Part shown: positions 25,637-34,700 of the stretch, one piece after another
Layout of the letters: the number at the start of each line of letters is the position of its first letter
Numbering within the stretch: the stretch's first letter is position 1
NCBI GenBank assembly: GCA_037191015.1
Contig: JBBCKD010000029.1
Location: 1 to 64,000 of the forward strand
Reading direction: 5' to 3'
DNA: 64,000 nt
From: Ravibacter sp037191015
GTDB taxonomy: Bacteria > Bacteroidota > Bacteroidia > Cytophagales > Spirosomataceae
Program-made: the position numbers and the translations under genes
Notes under the pieces: generated by a model
Seen by the model: the letters and a program-made list of their open reading frames with translations, nothing else
The model's database searches: none
Told to the model about the DNA's origin: nothing

Positions 25637-28207
25637 TTATTCTTCGGTTTGATTATCATTTTCTGATGTTCCGGTGCTTTGAGCGTCATCGCCTGCCTCC
25701 GGTGCGGCATCTGCACCAGGTGCTTCTGCGCCGTTTTCGTCTTCTTCGTCATCTTCTCTTACAAGCCTGGTCACCGACGATATCTCGTCTGAAGTCCCCA
25801 GCCTGATGAGCTTGACGCCCTGCGTATTCCTACCGGCCAGCCGCACGTCGGCCACGGCCATCCTGATGGCTATGCCGTTTTTGGTTATGATCATCAGATC
25901 ATCCCCTTCGGTCACTTCGGCGATCGAAACGAGATTCCCTACCTTTTCGGTGGCATTCAGTGTTGTGACCCCTTTTCCTCCCCTGTTGGTAATACGGTAA
26001 TCTCCTATATCCGACCTTTTGCCGTAGCCGTTTTCGGAAACGACCAGCAATTGCGTATCCTCCCGGGAGATGCAAACCATGCCGATTACTTTATTATTCC
26101 TGGCTTCCGAGTCGAGGTTGATGCCCCGGACTCCCGTTGCGGTACGCCCGATAGGTCTGACGGTTTTCTCGCTGAACCTGACAGCCCTGCCCGCGCTTGT
26201 CGCGATGACAATATCATTGTCCCCGTTGGTCAGGGCGACATTCAGCAGGCGGTCTCCCTCGTTGATATTGATGGCGATAATACCGTTCTGCCTCGGCCGG
26301 GAATAGGCTTCGAGCAGCGTCTTCTTGATAACACCCTGTTCCGTACACATAATAATATAGTTATTATTGATGTAGTCAGGATCTGTAAGCGTCCGGACGT
26401 TGATCACGCTGCGGATCTTATCGCCCGGTTCTATGCTGAGAATATTCTGGATGGGGCGGCCTTTTGCGCTCTTGGAGCCTTCAGGCAGCTCGTATACCTT
26501 GAGCCAGTACAACTTACCGAATTCCGTAAAGAAAAGAAGGTAGTTGAGCATCGATGCGGAGAAGAGATGCTCCGTAAAATCCTCTTCCTTAGTCCTGACC
26601 CCTCTTGCTCCTACCCCGCCCCTGCTTTGGGTACGGTATTCATTCAGCTGGGTCCTCTTGATATAACCCTGGTGCGAGATGGTAATGAGCATTTTCTCAT
26701 CCGCAATCATATCCTCATCGCTGAACTCTTCGGCGGCATACTCGATCTCGGTTCTCCTGGCATCGCCGTACCGCTCTTTGATATCAGACAATTCGGTTTT
26801 GACAATATCATATTTCCGCCATTCGTTAGCGAGGATATCTTTCAGATCAGCTATCAGTTTGATAAGCTCTTCGTATTCCTGTACGATCTTATCCCTTTCC
26901 AGTCCCGTCAGGCGCTGCAGGCGCATTTCCAGGATGGCTTTCGCCTGGATCTCGGAAAGGCTGAACTGCTCTATGAGGCCGTTTTTGGCTTCTTCCGGAT
27001 CCCTGGAATTCCTGATAAGAGAAATGACGGCATCCAGGTTATCGAGCGCCACCAGCAAGCCTTCCAGTATATGGGCTCTTTTTTCGGCTTCTTTCAGCTC
27101 GTACTCTGTACGGCGGGTGATTACTTCGATACGGTGCTCGATATAGTGCCTGATGAGATCCTTCAGGTTGAGCACTTGCGGCCTTCCCTTTACCAGCGCT
27201 ACGTTGTTGACGCTGAAGGACGATTGAAGCGGCGTATACTTGTAAAGATGGTTGAGCACAATATTGGGAATAGCGCCCTTCTTCAGGTCGAAAACAATGC
27301 GCATTCCGTCGCGGTCCGATTCATCACGGATATCAGCAATTCCGTCGAGCTTCTTTTCATTGATAAGGCCTGCGATCTTTTCGATCATCTGGGCCTTGTT
27401 GGTCATATACGGAATTTCCGTAAAAATAATCTGCTCTTTGCCGCTTTTGGTCTCCTCGAAGCGGGATTTACCGCGCACTACTACCCGCCCCCGGCCGGTT
27501 TCAAACGCTGATCTGACCCCCTGGTAGCCGTATATGATCCCACCGGTAGGGAAATCGGGGGCTTTGATATGCTGCATCAATTCTGCTACGGTGATCTCGG
27601 GGTTATCAATATAAGCGATCGTTCCGTCGATCACCTCGCTCAGGTTATGGGGCGCCATGTTGGTAGCCATCCCCACTGCGATACCCGACGAGCCGTTTAC
27701 GAGCAGGTTAGGGAACTTGGCCGGCAACACGGTCGGCTCTTTGAGAGAATCGTCAAAATTGGGTTGGAAATCGACGGTATCTTTGTCAATGTCGGTGATC
27801 AGCTCATCGGCAAGTCTTTTGAGGCGGGCTTCCGTATACCGCATTGCCGCCGGAGAATCCCCATCTACCGACCCGAAATTTCCCTGCCCATCGACCAAAA
27901 GGTAGCGCAACGACCACTCCTGGGCCATACGCACCATTGTATCATATACGGAGGCATCGCCGTGAGGGTGATACTTTCCCAATACTTCTCCCACGATCCT
28001 GGCAGATTTTTTATGCGGCCGGTTATACCTCACGCCCAGGTCTTCCATTCCATATAAAACCCTCCTGTGCACCGGCTTAAGCCCGTCGCGTACGTCGGGC
28101 AGGGCACGGGAAATTATAACGGACATAGAGTAATCGATATACGCACCGCGCATTTCGTCCTCGATATTAATAGGGATTACATTCTGTCCGGATGATGATT
28201 CCTCCAT
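25637..28207 (-). CDS. gyrA: DNA gyrase subunit A
   Basis: An 856-residue type II topoisomerase subunit. The catalytic tyrosine is Tyr124 in AAMRYTEARL, and the GyrA box is the variant QSRGGVGARG (about 535-545), followed by the six-bladed C-terminal DNA-wrapping domain and a very acidic tail (from about 820). That box distinguishes gyrase A from ParC. In the quinolone-determining region HPHGDASVYDT, the position equivalent to E. coli Ser83 is Ala85. Gyrase introduces negative supercoils with GyrB, which is not in this window. Confidence 0.96.
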   Translation of the reverse strand: MEESSSGQNVIPINIEDEMRGAYIDYSMSVIISRALPDVRDGLKPVHRRVLYGMEDLGVRYNRPHKKSARIVGEVLGKYHPHGDASVYDTMVRMAQEWSLRYLLVDGQGNFGSVDGDSPAAMRYTEARLKRLADELITDIDKDTVDFQPNFDDSLKEPTVLPAKFPNLLVNGSSGIAVGMATNMAPHNLSEVIDGTIAYIDNPEITVAELMQHIKAPDFPTGGIIYGYQGVRSAFETGRGRVVVRGKSRFEETKSGKEQIIFTEIPYMTNKAQMIEKIAGLINEKKLDGIADIRDESDRDGMRIVFDLKKGAIPNIVLNHLYKYTPLQSSFSVNNVALVKGRPQVLNLKDLIRHYIEHRIEVITRRTEYELKEAEKRAHILEGLLVALDNLDAVISLIRNSRDPEEAKNGLIEQFSLSEIQAKAILEMRLQRLTGLERDKIVQEYEELIKLIADLKDILANEWRKYDIVKTELSDIKERYGDARRTEIEYAAEEFSDEDMIADEKMLITISHQGYIKRTQLNEYRTQSRGGVGARGVRTKEEDFTEHLFSASMLNYLLFFTEFGKLYWLKVYELPEGSKSAKGRPIQNILSIEPGDKIRSVINVRTLTDPDYINNNYIIMCTEQGVIKKTLLEAYSRPRQNGIIAININEGDRLLNVALTNGDNDIVIATSAGRAVRFSEKTVRPIGRTATGVRGINLDSEARNNKVIGMVCISREDTQLLVVSENGYGKRSDIGDYRITNRGGKGVTTLNATEKVGNLVSIAEVTEGDDLMIITKNGIAIRMAVADVRLAGRNTQGVKLIRLGTSDEISSVTRLVREDDEEDENGAEAPGADAAPEAGDDAQSTGTSENDNQTEE

Positions 28208-28567
28208 AAAAGTTTTAAGACGCTTTGTTTTAACTTACTTTAAAATATGGCAATATAGTCATTTTAAACGGATACGGCCACTGCTTTACAAGCCAAATTA
28301 CGAAATTAATACTTCCTTAAACAAAAAACCGTTCCGCTGCGCCGTTCACAGGCCCTGCCGGTGGCGCCGGGCGCTATCCGGTAGTGAGAGTAAGCGCCGG
28401 AGTTGAGTATGCCGTCAGGCTTTCGCGGTATTTTGTAGAAACGGATTCCCAACAATCAACATCGTTTCATATACGGCAGAGATATTAAAAGTTGCGAAAA
28501 AAACATTATATCCGTACGGTAGCGTTCTTATTACCTAAAATATAGTCACCCGTTAACTGAACAGATT
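28208..28567. other. 360-bp gap between gyrA and the GntP-family permease
   Basis: This divergent gap should hold the gyrA promoter (on -, near the AT-rich stretch 28290-28330). No exact TAnnTTTG is visible on either strand. At 28407-28440 it carries a small dispersed-repeat-like element, TATGCCGTCAGGC followed by TATTTTGTAGAA, related to those at 42093-42301. Otherwise I see nothing coding in it. Confidence 0.4.
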
Positions 28568-29872
28568 GTGTTAATTCTACTTGTTTTCCTGAGCATACTC
28601 TGCCTTGTTTTACTGATTTCGTGGGTAAAGCTGGATACATTTATTTCTTTTCTGCTGGTATCGATCGGGCTTGGCTTCGCGGTCGGGCTGTCGGTACCCG
28701 AGATCAGCACTGCGATACAAAAGGGTATCGGCAGCACGTTGGGCGACCTGGTCATGATCGTAGGTTTCGGTGCGATGCTCGGAAAACTTGTAGCCGACAG
28801 CGGCGCGGCACAACGCATCACCGACGCGCTGATCCTGTTGTTCGGCCGGAAGTATATGCTCTGGGGTTTGGCGCTGGCGGGTTTCGTGATCGGTATCCCT
28901 CTTTTTTACAGCGCGGGTTTCGTGATCGTGATTCCCCTGATTTTTATGATCTCGGCCTCCGCCAGGATACCTATGCTGGTCGTGGCGGTCCCGATGCTTT
29001 CGGCGCTGTCGGTAGCGCACGGTTATCTGCCGCCCCACCCCTCTCCCGCTGCCATTGCCTCGCAACTGAACGCCGATATAGGGAAGACATTGCTGTACGG
29101 AATTATAGTATCGATACCTGCGATTGCCATTGCCGGACCTATATTCGGTAAAACGCTCGGGCGCTTTAATCCAAATCCGGATACGGGGATGTTTGATCTT
29201 ACTCCCAAACCGCAGAGCGAGCTTCCCGGACTGGGAATCAGTATCCTGACAGCCCTTCTTCCCGTTATACTCCTGGTCAGCATGGCCCCGGTCAGAAACA
29301 TGTTCCCGGAGAGCAAAACGCTTGCGCTGCTTGCCGAACCCTGGTTTGGAATGCTCGTTTCCGTCCTGTTCGCGGCAGTAGCGCTTGGAACGAGCAGGGG
29401 GATGTCGATGAAAAATATAACAAAAGCTTTTGAAGAGGCTTTTAAAGGCGTGGCCGGGATACTCCTGATCGTAGCCGGGGCGGGCGTCTTCAAGCAGATC
29501 ATGACCGAAGGACAGATCAATTCTTACCTGGGCGACCTGCTTGCCGGCTGGAACGCGCCGCCGCTGATCCTTTCCTGGGGGATTGCGGCCGTTATCAGGG
29601 TATGCGTAGGGTCTGCCACGGTTGCGGGTCTCACGACGGTAGGCATCCTGGCCCCTTTGCTGCAATCGACGGGGGTTTCTCCCGAGCTTACCGTCCTTGC
29701 GATCGGCTCGGGAAGCCTCATGTTTTCACATGTGAACGACGGCGGGTTCTGGTTGTTCAAGGAATATTTTAATGTCAGCATCAAGGATACGATCATGACC
29801 TGGTCGCTGATGGAAACGATTGTCTCTGTAGTGGGATTGATCGGGGTGCTCATCCTTGATATGTTCGTCTGA
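28568..29872 (+). CDS. GntP-family permease (gluconate or D-serine type)
   Basis: A 434-residue transporter with a GTG start and about 12-14 hydrophobic segments. Family features include AIQKGIGSTLGDLVMIVGFGAMLGK (about 50-75), VAVPMLSALSVAHGYLPPHPSPAA (about 138-160), and the C-terminal SGSLMFSHVNDGGFWLFKEYF (about 382-402). GntP proteins are proton symporters for gluconate, other sugar acids or D-serine (DsdX). The next gene, 108 nt downstream, encodes a DSD1/D-threonine-aldolase-type PLP enzyme, so a D-hydroxy amino acid is a likelier substrate than gluconate here; this is inference from context. Confidence 0.88.
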   Translation: MLILLVFLSILCLVLLISWVKLDTFISFLLVSIGLGFAVGLSVPEISTAIQKGIGSTLGDLVMIVGFGAMLGKLVADSGAAQRITDALILLFGRKYMLWGLALAGFVIGIPLFYSAGFVIVIPLIFMISASARIPMLVVAVPMLSALSVAHGYLPPHPSPAAIASQLNADIGKTLLYGIIVSIPAIAIAGPIFGKTLGRFNPNPDTGMFDLTPKPQSELPGLGISILTALLPVILLVSMAPVRNMFPESKTLALLAEPWFGMLVSVLFAAVALGTSRGMSMKNITKAFEEAFKGVAGILLIVAGAGVFKQIMTEGQINSYLGDLLAGWNAPPLILSWGIAAVIRVCVGSATVAGLTTVGILAPLLQSTGVSPELTVLAIGSGSLMFSHVNDGGFWLFKEYFNVSIKDTIMTWSLMETIVSVVGLIGVLILDMFV

Positions 29873-29874
29873 TT

Positions 29875-29906
29875 CTTGTCAATTTACTTCGTTAACAGTA
29901 ATTTTG
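29875..29906 (+). promoter_or_regulatory. Promoter of the DSD1/D-TA-type gene
   Basis: TAATTTTG at 29899-29906 is a perfect TAnnTTTG. CTTG at 29875-29878 (one mismatch) is 20 nt upstream. It lies directly after the permease stop, so the two genes can be transcribed separately. The short direct repeat TTGAAGC follows at about 29904 and 29921. Confidence 0.5.
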
Positions 29907-29980
29907 AAGCCTTCAATTGATTTGAAGCTTTTGCTTAACCCATAGAAAGACGAATTTATCATTATTAATAGTAATCAACT

Positions 29981-31093
29981 ATGCCTAGCTGGTATGAACT
30001 AAAAGACCCGAACCAGGTGGATTCTCCCGGTTTGGTAATATATAAAAAACGGGTCGAACAGAATATAAACTTCATGACCCGGATCGTCGGCGGAGATGTT
30101 TCCCGGTTGGTGCCGCATGTAAAAACGCATAAAATGGCGGAAGTGGTGAAGATGCACCTGGCCGCAGGTATCAGCAAATTCAAGTGCTCCACGATCGCCG
30201 AAGCGGAAATGCTCGCCCAGGCAGGGGCCAAATGGGTGCTGATCGCCTACCAGCTTACCGGTCCTAAAATCGACCGGATGCTCAACCTGATAGCCGCCTA
30301 CCCCGACGTGCAGTTCGGGTCCCTGATCGACGACCGGAATGTAGCCAAACATTTGAACGACTATATTAAAGGAAAGAAGGCGTCCTGGCTTATCTTTATC
30401 GATATAAACGTAGGAATGAACCGTACCGGCCAGTCTGTCAACTCCGATCTGCTTAATCTTTATGAATACGTCTGTAAATTACCGAACCTGCTGCTGGCCG
30501 GAATTCACGTATACGACGGGCATATCAGGGAGAAGTTTTTCAAAGACAGGAAGATCCAGGCCGACAAGGCGCTTGAAGAACTGAGCATTCTGTATGACTT
30601 TATAGAGATCAACGGGTTGCCTGATCCGCTGGTAATTGCCGGCGGCACCCCTACTTTTACCGTTCATGCCCTGCGGAAAAACGTGTATTGCAGCCCCGGA
30701 ACCTCCGTATTCTGGGACGCGGGCTACGGGGAGCAGTTCAGGGAACAGCCCTTTGTACATGCGGCGCTGCTGGTAACGCGCGTGGTTTCCAAACCGGCGC
30801 CCGGGTTTGTTACCATAGATCTGGGCTATAAGGCAGTTGCTTCCGAAAATCCCCTGGATAAAAGGTTCAGGATCCTGAATCTCCCGGACTATGAGCTCCT
30901 GAGCCAGAGTGAAGAGCACGGCGTTCTGAAAGTTTCGAATTGGGAGAATGTATCGATAGGCGACGTATATTACGCTGTCCCCTATCATATATGTCCAACG
31001 GTTGCCGCTTATGGCACTGTTTCGGTTGTGGAAGACGGCGAAGTTTCGGAAACCTGGGAAGTAACCGCCCGCAACCGGAAGATCAATTATTAG
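29981..31093 (+). CDS. PLP enzyme of the D-threonine aldolase / D-serine dehydratase (DSD1) family
   Basis: A 370-residue fold-type III PLP enzyme. The N-terminal alanine-racemase-like barrel carries the PLP lysine Lys48 in PHVKTHKM. The C-terminal metal motif is HICPT, with His336 and Cys338. Eukaryotic-type D-serine dehydratases bind zinc through His-x-Cys, whereas D-threonine aldolases use His-x-Asp, so the sequence leans toward D-serine dehydratase. It probably works with the GntP-family permease just upstream to take up and degrade a D-hydroxy amino acid. Substrate assignment is inference. Confidence 0.85.
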   Translation: MPSWYELKDPNQVDSPGLVIYKKRVEQNINFMTRIVGGDVSRLVPHVKTHKMAEVVKMHLAAGISKFKCSTIAEAEMLAQAGAKWVLIAYQLTGPKIDRMLNLIAAYPDVQFGSLIDDRNVAKHLNDYIKGKKASWLIFIDINVGMNRTGQSVNSDLLNLYEYVCKLPNLLLAGIHVYDGHIREKFFKDRKIQADKALEELSILYDFIEINGLPDPLVIAGGTPTFTVHALRKNVYCSPGTSVFWDAGYGEQFREQPFVHAALLVTRVVSKPAPGFVTIDLGYKAVASENPLDKRFRILNLPDYELLSQSEEHGVLKVSNWENVSIGDVYYAVPYHICPTVAAYGTVSVVEDGEVSETWEVTARNRKINY

Positions 31094-31114
31094 TTTTATT
31101 CACTTAGACACAAG

Positions 31115-31197
31115 ACACAGAGAGCCACGGAGGAAAAAGAGAGCCACGGAGATTATGCCTCTGTGGCTCTCTTCATAATCTCCGCGGCTCTCTGTGT
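31115..31197. repeat. Large inverted repeat of ACACAGAGAGCC units
   Basis: ACACAGAGAGCCACGGAG (31115-31132) and a second AGAGAGCCACGGAG unit (31138-31151) are complemented by CTGTGGCTCTCTTC (31161-31174) and CTCCGCGGCTCTCTGTGT (31180-31197). Two arms of paired units form a long hairpin 22 nt after the DSD1-type gene. It is related to 5536-5582. Confidence 0.7.
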
Positions 31198-31548
31198 ACA
31201 ACTATACCGTAAAGCCTTATCCGGCAATATCCACATTCACAAATTTCCCTTTGATCGTGTTCCCGTCCATAGCACGGAGCAGTTGGTATATTGTACACTA
31301 TTGCCCTTAATTTACAGAATACAATTTTATTCCGTAAATCATACTATATACAATCTTTTCTTCCGATATACCGTAGATTTCAGTCCTAAGGATTAAAACA
31401 ACCCGGATTCACGGAATATTTCATTTTTATCATTACAGGGTAATAAAAACGTCTTATTTATATTTATTATATATAATTATATTTTTATAAATATTCCTAT
31501 ACAAGTTTTTCCTATATCTTTATTTCCATTTCTATTAGATAAAATTCT

Positions 31549-31609
31549 GCGAATGAACTATTCGGCCAAATTTATTTCTACGTAATTTGCGAATGATTTA
31601 AGCATTCGC
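31549..31609. promoter_or_regulatory. GCGAATG repeat cluster upstream of gltB
   Basis: GCGAATG occurs at 31549-31555 and 31589-31595, exactly 40 bp apart. Its complement CATTCGC at 31603-31609 forms a perfect inverted repeat with the second copy across 7 bp. The cluster ends 106 bp before the gltB start and could be an operator for a nitrogen or amino-acid regulator; the regulator is unknown. Confidence 0.4.
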
Positions 31610-31714
31610 CGGACAGCAGTCTACTTCGGGGTGCCCGTATGCAATCATACTGAAGCATCAGCTCCCGGCATGCAATCGGGTATTCCAGTATTAACAACCT
31701 TATCACGTTAGTAA

Positions 31715-34700
31715 ATGTCATTAGCAGCAGTGGAAAACGAAGGACTCTATCGTCGCGAATTTGAGCACGATGCCTGTGGTATAGGCTTCAGGGCGCACAT
31801 CAAGGGCCGCAAATCTCATCAGATTGTTGCAGATGCCATCCATATGCTAGAAAGGATGGATCATCGCGGCGCATGTGGCGCCGACCCTAACACGGGCGAC
31901 GGAGCGGGGATACTGATCCAGATACCGCATGAGTTTTTTGTAGGCGAGTGCTCTAAACTGGGCTTCCAATTGCCGGCATCCGGTGAATACGGCGTCGGAA
32001 TGGTATTTTTCCCCCAGGACGCAACCGTCCGGGAAGAATGCCGGAATGTGCTCGACCGTAAATTGAAAAAACTCGGGCTTTCGTTGCTCGGCTACAGGAA
32101 AGTCCCTACTCTTAATGATAGCCTCGGCGAAGGCTCCCTTCTGGTAGAGCCATACGTCGAGCAGATATTCATAAAACGGCCGGAGCTGCTGAAGGATGAT
32201 CTGGATTTTGAAAGAAAGCTGTACATATTCAGGCAGAGCGCCAGCAGACTGATCAATGAATCGGTAAAGGGCGCACGGGATCTGTTTTATTTCACGACAG
32301 TCTCAAGCCGTACCATCGTTTATAAGGGCCAGCTTACCACCGCCCAACTGAGATACTATTTTCCTGACCTGGAGAATGAAGAAGTCGTATCGGCCCTGGC
32401 CGTAGTACACTCGCGTTTCTCCACCAATACTTTCCCCTCCTGGAAGCTTGCGCAGCCGTTCCGCTACATCGCCCACAACGGTGAGATCAATACCGTAAAA
32501 GGAAATGTCAACTGGATCAGGGCGGGTGAAAAATCCTACAGCTCCAGGCACTTCACCAGGGAGGAAATGGATATGATCCTCCCGATATGCGACAAGGACC
32601 AGTCCGACTCGGCCAACCTGGATAATGCTATAGAGCTGCTTTATCTGACGGGACGTTCGCTCCCGCACGTAATGATGATGCTCGTGCCCGAAGCATGGGA
32701 CGGCAACGACCAGATGGACCCTGCCAGGAAAGCATTTTATGAATACCATGCCGCCATTATGGAGCCCTGGGATGGCCCGGCCTCCCTTTCTTTTACCGAC
32801 GGGAGGATGGTAGGCGCTACGCTCGACCGGAACGGGCTCAGGCCCTCACGCTACTGGGTGCTCAACGACGATACCATTATTATGGCTTCGGAGGCAGGCG
32901 TTTTGGAAAATGTAGACCAGTCGAAAGTTATACTGAAAGGCCGCCTTCAGCCTGGCCGGATGTTTATTGTAGACATGGAGCAGGGACGGATTATCCCCGA
33001 CGAGGAAGTAAAAGCGGCCATTTGCACGAAACATCCCTACCAGGATTGGCTCAATGAGAACAAGCTCAAAGTCGAGGACCTCGACCACCCTATCCGGATG
33101 TACCGTAACTACGACGACCAGGCCCTGCTGAAGCGCCAGATCGCTTTCGGCTTTTCATCGGAAGATCTTCGTATGATCCTGGCGCCCATGGCGGCTACCG
33201 GTATGGAAGCCATAGGCTCAATGGGCACGGACGTGCCGCTCGCGGTCCTTTCCGACCAAAGCCAGCATTTATCCTCCTATTTCAAGCAGCTTTTCGCCCA
33301 GGTGACCAACCCGCCTATCGATTCCATACGCGAGCGTTCGATTATGTCGCTGATATCGTTCGTAGGCGGCGGAGAAAACCTGCTTGAAGAAGGTCCGAAG
33401 CATTGCAGGCAAATAGAAATACCCCACCCGGTGCTTACCGTCTCGGAATTCGACAAGCTGCGCTTCGTAGATAAAAGTCATTTCCAGGCCAAGACGATCA
33501 ATACCTATTTCCGTTCCGACCAGGGGGGCTTCGGCCTCGAAAGGGCATTGAAAAGGATCTGCCAGTACGCTGAAGACGCAATAGAGGACGATTTCGAGAT
33601 CCTGATACTTTCCGACCGGGCCATTGATTCCAACCACGCTCCCATTCCCTCCCTGCTCGCTACCGCCGCGGTGCATCACCACCTCATACGCAAGGGGCTG
33701 CGCGGTAAAGTAGGGCTTCTCGTAGAGACGGGCGATGCCTGGGAAACACATCACTTTGCTACCCTGATCGGTTACGGGGCGTCGGGTATCTGCCCTTATA
33801 TGGCATTTGAAACCATATCGGCAATGAACCGTAACGGTATGATAGAGGGCAGCTTCGAGGATGACAAACTCTATTACAACTACATCAAAGCCGTTAACAA
33901 GGAGCTGCTCAAAATTTTCTCGAAAATGGGGATCTCTACCCTGCAGTCCTACCAGGGAGCGCAAATCTTCGAATGTCTCGGTCTGAACAGCGAGGTGATA
34001 GACAATTATTTCACCGGTACTATTTCGCGGATCGGCGGACTCGGGCTTGACGAAATTGCCAGGGAAGTGCTCATACGTCACAAAATTGCCTTCCCCGAAG
34101 GCCCGGGACTGAACCAGAAACTGGAAGTGGGCGGTATATACCAGTGGAAGCAGCGCGGGGAAGCACATATCTTTAACCCGCAGACCGTCCATCTGCTTCA
34201 GCACTCCACCCGTACCGGCGATTACCAACTCTTTAAAAAATATTCGAAGCTCATCGACGACCAGACCCAGAAGGTGCTGACGCTGAGAGGGCTCATGAAG
34301 TTCCGTAAAGGAAACCCCGTCCCGCTGGAGGAAGTCGAGCCGGTGGAAAGCATTTTCAAACGATTTGCTACCGGCGCCATGTCGTTCGGCTCCATCTCGT
34401 GGGAGGCGCATACCACGCTGGCGATTGCGATGAACCGGATCGGCGGCAAGTCAAATTCCGGTGAAGGCGGTGAAGACGAGCTTCGCTATACGCCCAGGGA
34501 AAACGGCGACAACCTGAATTCAGCTATCAAACAGGTGGCATCGGGCAGGTTCGGGGTGACGAGCCACTACCTGGCCAACGCCAGGGAGCTCCAGATCAAA
34601 ATGGCACAGGGCGCCAAGCCGGGCGAGGGCGGTCAGCTGCCGGGTCACAAGGTAGACGACTGGATCGGCCGTACCCGGCATTCTACGCCGGGTGTAGGGC

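Larger units (their letters stand above)
31094..31714. other. 621-bp intergenic region upstream of gltB
   Basis: It holds the large ACACAGAGAGCC repeat (31115-31197), a short possible gene-end relic on the minus strand (31217-31297), an extremely AT-rich stretch (about 31430-31560), and a set of GCGAATG repeats (31549-31609) close to gltB. TATCTTTA at 31515-31522, one mismatch from TAnnTTTG, could be a gltB -7 box without a clear -33. No complete gene is visible. Confidence 0.45.

Noticed and set aside
26051..27511. 486-codon frame opposite gyrA
   Set aside because: gyrA is unambiguous on the other strand; this frame has no family features.
33269..34411. 380-codon antisense frame opposite gltB
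   Set aside because: Entirely within gltB and without recognisable features.
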